Origin: Myxococcus landrumus
GTDB taxonomy: Bacteria; Myxococcota; Myxococcia; Myxococcales; Myxococcaceae
NCBI RefSeq assembly: GCF_017301635.1
Contig: NZ_CP071091.1
Span: forward strand, 8,052,501-8,116,500
Length of the DNA: 64,000 nt
Reading direction: 5' to 3'
Part shown: positions 59,294-64,000 of the stretch, one piece after another
Layout of the letters: each line of letters opens with the position of its first letter
How positions within the stretch are numbered: the first letter of the stretch is position 1
Translations under genes and position numbers: made by a program
The notes under the pieces: generated by a model
Database searches by the model: none
Seen by the model: only the letters and a program-made list of their open reading frames with translations
What the model was told of the DNA's origin: nothing

Positions 59294-61618
59294 ATGCTTC
59301 GTTACGCCGTCGCCATCTTCACCAGCGCCTTCCTGTTGTTCGGGGTCCAGCCCCTGGCGGGACGCTATGCGCTGCCGTGGTACGGCGGGACGCCCGGAGT
59401 CTGGACGGCGTGCATGCTCTTCTTCCAGGTGGCGCTCCTGGGAGGCTATGCGTACGCGCACGGGTTGGCCTCGCGGCTGACGGCGCGGACGCAGGCGAAG
59501 GTGCACCTGGGCGTGGTGGCGGGGGCGGTGGTGCTGCTGGCCCTCCGGGCGTTGTGGGTCGGGTCTCCTGTCGCGCCGGGCGCCGAGTGGCGGCCCTCCG
59601 GCTCGGAGTGGGCGGTGCCCAGGCTGCTGGCGATGCTGGCCGTCACCATCGGGCTGCCCTTCTTCGTGCTGAGCACGACGGGGCCGCTGCTCCAGTCGTG
59701 GTTCGCGCGAGCGCGTCCCGGCCGCTCGCCGTATGCGCTGTACGCGCTGTCCAACGTGGGCTCGCTGCTGGCGCTGCTGGGCTATCCCTTCCTGGTGGAG
59801 CCGTGGGTGGGGCGGGGCGCGCAGGCGTGGGGCTGGGGCGTGGGCTTCGTCCTCTTCGCGGTGGCCTGCGCGGTGTGCGCGGTGGATGTGCTGCGCCATG
59901 AGCGCGCGGGAGCCGTCGCCGCCACGTCGAGCGCGGACGCGACTCGGCCGGGCGACACGTCGACCCCCAGTGCCGAGGCTCTGACGACTGCGGGACGCGA
60001 GCCGCTGGATGCCGAGACCGCGTTCGAGGCGATGAAGCAGGAGGCTCGGGGCACGGCCATCGCCTCACCGGACACGGATGCACGGCCCGGCGTGGGCAAG
60101 ACGCTGACGTGGCTGGCCCTGTCGATGTGCGCGTCGGTGCTGCTGCTGGCGACGACGAACCAGCTCTCGCAGGACGTGGCTGCGGGGCCGTTCCTCTGGG
60201 TGCTGCCGCTCGCCGTCTACCTGCTCACCTTCATCATCGCCTTCTCGCGCGAGTCCTTCTATTCGCGCACCCTCTACTCGGTGCTGCTCATCGGCTCCGG
60301 CGCGGCGGTGGCGCATGCACACGCGGCGGGGCCGCACTTCCCGCTGCCCCTGCAACTGCTCGCCTATGCCGTGTCGCTCTTCGCCGGCTGCATGGTGTGC
60401 CACGGCGAGCTGTACCGGCTGCGGCCCGCGCCCCGTCACCTGAGCGCCTTCTACCTGTGGGTCTCCGCGGGCGGCGTGCTGGGCGCGCTGTTCGTCAGCG
60501 GCGTGGCCACGGCCCTCTTCCGCGCGTACTGGGAATACCCCCTCTCGCTCGGAGGCTGCTGCGCGGTGGCGTTCGCGGGCATGGTGCGCGGCCCCTCCGG
60601 AGAGACATGGAGCCAGCGCGGTCGCCGGGTCCTGCGCGGCGCGATGCTCGTCATGGTGACGGCGAACCTGTTCCTGACGGTGAACCGCGAGCTCGACCGG
60701 GCCCTCTTCAGCGCGCGCAACTTCTTCGGCGTGGTGCGGGTGATGGAGCAGAACGCGGGGCAGCCGAACAACCACCTCTTCAGCCTGCGCCATGGCGCCA
60801 TCACCCATGGCTGGCAGTACGTCGCGCCAGAGCGTCGCGCGGAGCCGACCACGTACTTCACGCAGCAGTCCGGCCTGGGGCACGCCATCGCCGAGCAGCG
60901 CCGCCTGCGCGAGGCGGTGGGCCTGCCGCCGGGGCTGCGCGTGGGCGTGCTGGGCCTCGGCGTCGGAACCAGCGCCGCGCTGCTCGAGAAGGGCGACGTG
61001 GGCCGATTCTATGAAATCAACCCCGCGGTCATCGCCTTGGCACGCGGTGAAGGGGGCTTCTTCAGCTACCTGGGCGACTCGCCCGCGACCATCGACGTGG
61101 TGGAGGGCGACGCGCGCATCTCCCTGGAGCAGGAGCTGGAGCGCGGCGAGCCCAATGCCTTCGACGTGCTGGCGCTGGATGTCTTCTCCTCGGACGCGGT
61201 GCCCGTGCACCTGCTCACCGAGGAAGCCGTGTCCCTCTACCGCAAGCACCTGGGCCCGCACGGCGTGCTCGCGCTGCACATCAGCAACGTGCACCTGGAC
61301 CTGGTGCCGGTGACGCTCGCACACGCGCGCCGCCTGGGCATGCACGCGACGTTCGTCTTCCACGAGACGCAGGGAGACGCGCTGCGCAGCAACTGGATGC
61401 TGCTGAGCCAGGACAAGGAGTTCTCCTGGGGCCCCACCTTCACGCGCTCCACCGCGCGCGTGCGCCGCCTGGGGCTGCGAGGCGAGCCGGACTTCATCTG
61501 GACGGATGACCGCAGCAGCGTGCTGCAGGCGGTCCGCCAGGGAGGCCCCAACGCGAGCGTCATGGACATCGAGGCCGCCTCGGGACCTCCGGCCGTGGCT
61601 CAGCCCGCGGCGGACTGA
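59294..61618 (+). CDS. Fused MFS/spermidine-synthase-like membrane protein
   Basis: 774 residues. The N-terminal ~200 and the middle ~270-470 residues hold membrane helices of the MFS-like type (LLFGVQPLAGRYALPWYGGT at the start is characteristic). A polar, Ala/Thr-rich loop of ~65 residues separates the two halves. The C-terminal part is a class I methyltransferase fold like spermidine synthase: VGVLGLGVGTSAALL, FYEINPAVI, VVEGDARISL, LDVFSSDAVPVHLL. Lacks the full aminopropyltransferase active site as far as I can judge, so substrate is open. Follows cstA closely. Confidence 0.88.
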   Translation: MLRYAVAIFTSAFLLFGVQPLAGRYALPWYGGTPGVWTACMLFFQVALLGGYAYAHGLASRLTARTQAKVHLGVVAGAVVLLALRALWVGSPVAPGAEWRPSGSEWAVPRLLAMLAVTIGLPFFVLSTTGPLLQSWFARARPGRSPYALYALSNVGSLLALLGYPFLVEPWVGRGAQAWGWGVGFVLFAVACAVCAVDVLRHERAGAVAATSSADATRPGDTSTPSAEALTTAGREPLDAETAFEAMKQEARGTAIASPDTDARPGVGKTLTWLALSMCASVLLLATTNQLSQDVAAGPFLWVLPLAVYLLTFIIAFSRESFYSRTLYSVLLIGSGAAVAHAHAAGPHFPLPLQLLAYAVSLFAGCMVCHGELYRLRPAPRHLSAFYLWVSAGGVLGALFVSGVATALFRAYWEYPLSLGGCCAVAFAGMVRGPSGETWSQRGRRVLRGAMLVMVTANLFLTVNRELDRALFSARNFFGVVRVMEQNAGQPNNHLFSLRHGAITHGWQYVAPERRAEPTTYFTQQSGLGHAIAEQRRLREAVGLPPGLRVGVLGLGVGTSAALLEKGDVGRFYEINPAVIALARGEGGFFSYLGDSPATIDVVEGDARISLEQELERGEPNAFDVLALDVFSSDAVPVHLLTEEAVSLYRKHLGPHGVLALHISNVHLDLVPVTLAHARRLGMHATFVFHETQGDALRSNWMLLSQDKEFSWGPTFTRSTARVRRLGLRGEPDFIWTDDRSSVLQAVRQGGPNASVMDIEAASGPPAVAQPAAD

Positions 61619-61619
61619 C

Positions 61620-62390
61620 TCACGCGCGAGACGCGGAGCCTGGATGCCGGTGGGCCGCGGGGCTCAGGTCCAGGCCGATGAGCAGCAGCAGCACCGCGCA
61701 CGGCAGCCCCAGCGCCGCGGGCCCATGCCGCATGTAGAGGAACGGGCCGCTGGTGCACCCCACGAGGAACGACAGGGCCAGCCCCAGGTGCAGCCGGGTG
61801 CGCTCGAACTCGATGGCGGAGGGCAGGGCGCGGAGCTGCCGCACCACGCCCGGGAGGCCCTGTCCCCGCGCGCCGTCCCGCACCCACGCGAACATCCGCA
61901 CCACCTGGATGCCGATGTCCGTCAGCACCCCGGTGACGTGCGTGGTGCGCACCACCGCGCCGGACACGCGGGTGACGAGCGCGTTCTGCAACCCCATGAC
62001 GAAGGACAAGCCCCACAGCAGCACCGGCGCGCGAGTGCCGGGCGAGGCCCCCAGCGCCATGCCGATGCCCGCGAGCAGCAGCACCTCCACCAGCAGCGCC
62101 GCGACATGCCGCCCGCGCGAGCGATGACGGGACGCATCCAGCAGCGCCGCCGCGCACACCGCGCCGAGCACGAAGGACACCAACAACTGCGCCGCGAGCA
62201 CCGCGAGGTGCCGCTCTCCCTGCGCGAGCGACTCACCCAGCGCCGCCATGTTCCCGGACATGTGCGAGGTGTGCATGCCGAGCGCGACGAAGCCCGTCGC
62301 ATTCACTTCACCGGCGACCGCCGCGAGCAGCAGCGAGAGCACCGTGTACGCGCGTCGATTGCTAGGAGACGATTCCGTGCTGAAGGGCAT
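61620..62390 (-). CDS. DUF1275 (YoaK) family membrane protein
   Basis: 256 residues from ATG 62390; the ORF extends 25 codons upstream without family sequence. Six or seven hydrophobic helices; LLLAAVAGEVNATGFVALGM, HTSHMSGNMAALGESLA, FVMGLQNALVTRVSGAVVRT and THVTGVLTDIGI are the YoaK signature. Function of the family is unknown. Its stop is 1 bp from the convergent stop of the synthase-like gene. Confidence 0.92.
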   Translation of the reverse strand: MPFSTESSPSNRRAYTVLSLLLAAVAGEVNATGFVALGMHTSHMSGNMAALGESLAQGERHLAVLAAQLLVSFVLGAVCAAALLDASRHRSRGRHVAALLVEVLLLAGIGMALGASPGTRAPVLLWGLSFVMGLQNALVTRVSGAVVRTTHVTGVLTDIGIQVVRMFAWVRDGARGQGLPGVVRQLRALPSAIEFERTRLHLGLALSFLVGCTSGPFLYMRHGPAALGLPCAVLLLLIGLDLSPAAHRHPGSASRA

Positions 62391-62487
62391 TGCGGGCGCA
62401 CCCTGTCGCCAGGGAGCAACGCTAGCACCGCGAACCCGGAGGGGGCGGCCGGTGTACGCGCTCACCCCCCAGCCAGGTGGACGGGCT

Positions 62488-62832
62488 TCAGCCCGGCGGC
62501 CACATGAGCGGACGGCCCGCGAGCAGGTGCAGGTGGATGTGGAACACCGTCTGGCCCGCGTCCCGGTTCGTGTTCATCACCACCCGGTAACCATTCGAGT
62601 CATGGCCCCGCTGCTGGGCCAGCTTCGCCGCCGCCGTGAAGAGGTGGCCCACCGTCGCCTCGTCCGCCGCCGTGACGTCGTTCACCGTCGCGATGTGCTT
62701 GCGAGGGATGAACAGCACGTGGGTGGGCGCCTGGGGGTTGATGTCCTCGAACGCCAGGCAGGTGTCATCCTGGTAGACCACTTTGGCCGGGATTTGGCCG
62801 TCTCGAATCTTGCAAAAGAGGCAATCGGACAT
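62488..62832 (-). CDS. HIT family nucleotide-binding hydrolase (HINT-like)
   Basis: 114 residues from ATG 62832, the usual HINT start (MSDCLFCKI); the ORF adds 17 codons that do not belong. CLFCKIRDG with Cys4 and Cys7, FEDINPQAPTHVLFIPRKHI and the catalytic HIHLH at His98-His102 are present. HINT proteins hydrolyse adenosine phosphoramidates. Divergent from hprK. Confidence 0.95.
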   Translation of the reverse strand: MSDCLFCKIRDGQIPAKVVYQDDTCLAFEDINPQAPTHVLFIPRKHIATVNDVTAADEATVGHLFTAAAKLAQQRGHDSNGYRVVMNTNRDAGQTVFHIHLHLLAGRPLMWPPG

Positions 62833-63023
62833 GGGGCCGGGGCTTAGCAACGCGCGAGGCGGCGGGAAATCCCCACCGGGCACATTGTTGAGGAGCCAAG
62901 GGACTGTCCGGGAGCGGACGGGGCGGCGCTTGGGTGGGAAAGCGGGGGTGGAGGTGGGGGACGCCGTGCCGGGTGTGCACTTCGACTCAAACGCCCCTAC
63001 CGGTGATATTCCAGGCCCCGACG

Positions 63024-63985
<962 letters not shown>

Positions 63986-63989
<4 letters not shown>

Positions 63990-64000
63990 CCGCGCCCGCG
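63986..64000 (+). CDS. Start of a downstream gene, truncated by the window end
   Basis: GTGACCGCGCCCGCG begins inside the hprK stop (GTGA overlap) and stays open to the end of the window, five codons. The gene beside hprK in many Gram-negative genomes is rapZ, but five codons cannot establish identity. Confidence 0.35.

Noticed and set aside
56645..59899. 1084-codon minus-strand frame across kinase and cstA
   Set aside because: It is antisense to two well-supported genes, is His/Arg/Gln-rich and has no motif.

Overview
The window is about 64 kb of very GC-rich DNA that reads as chromosomal sequence from a fruiting myxobacterium (Myxococcota, suborder Cystobacterineae: Myxococcus, Corallococcus, Archangium or a relative). 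That placement is inferred from the combination of a Ser/Thr kinase with a long Pro/Gly linker, FHA proteins, a PilZ-Hsp70 fusion, many Cys-rich and PDAG-repeat lipoproteins, GTG/TTG starts and 4-nt stop/start overlaps. I see no tRNA, rRNA, insertion sequence, prophage, CRISPR array or replication origin. Genes are densely packed, 51 complete CDS plus the first codons of one more.

Layout. 1-5.3 kb: lipoprotein, NagZ (-), DUF488 protein, DbpA-type RNA helicase, an unknown protein and a small LuxR-type regulator. 5.3-13.1 kb: six minus-strand genes (DUF4438-like protein, two unknown proteins, an HExxH protein and two paralogous proteins with an acidic repeat head and a basic Ala/Arg tail); this is the least explained block. 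13.1-17.2 kb: MoxR ATPase, DUF58 and BatA/VWA operon. 17.4-20.5 kb: surface or periplasmic proteins and a polytopic membrane protein. 20.7-26.6 kb: PilZ-Hsp70 fusion, stand-alone ClpX-type zinc domain, FliB-like protein, FrnE/DsbA protein (-). 26.9-38.4 kb: S9 peptidase, small lipoprotein, DUF1622 protein, peptidase-MA plus DUF4175 operon, MarR regulator, C69 dipeptidase, and a two-gene HhH operon. 38.7-44.4 kb: M19 dipeptidase, secreted protein, ECF sigma factor with a membrane TPR partner and lipoprotein, FHA protein.

44.4-51.9 kb is a cobalamin-controlled island: two separate cobalamin riboswitches, the first ahead of a BtuB-like TonB receptor and a Cys-rich beta-propeller-like lipoprotein, the second ahead of a three-gene coupled operon (PDAG-linker lipoprotein, surface lipoprotein, Rieske protein). 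It looks like a corrinoid acquisition system with its own surface proteins. 52.0-57.5 kb: FHA-GAF-cyclase-like protein with altered metal ligands, then a membrane Ser/Thr kinase. 57.6-64 kb: CstA, fused MFS/spermidine synthase-like protein, DUF1275 and HIT proteins (-), HprK, and the first codons of a coupled downstream gene.

Most calls rest on motifs read directly in the translations; family names for DUF proteins come from memory of the families and were not checked by search.
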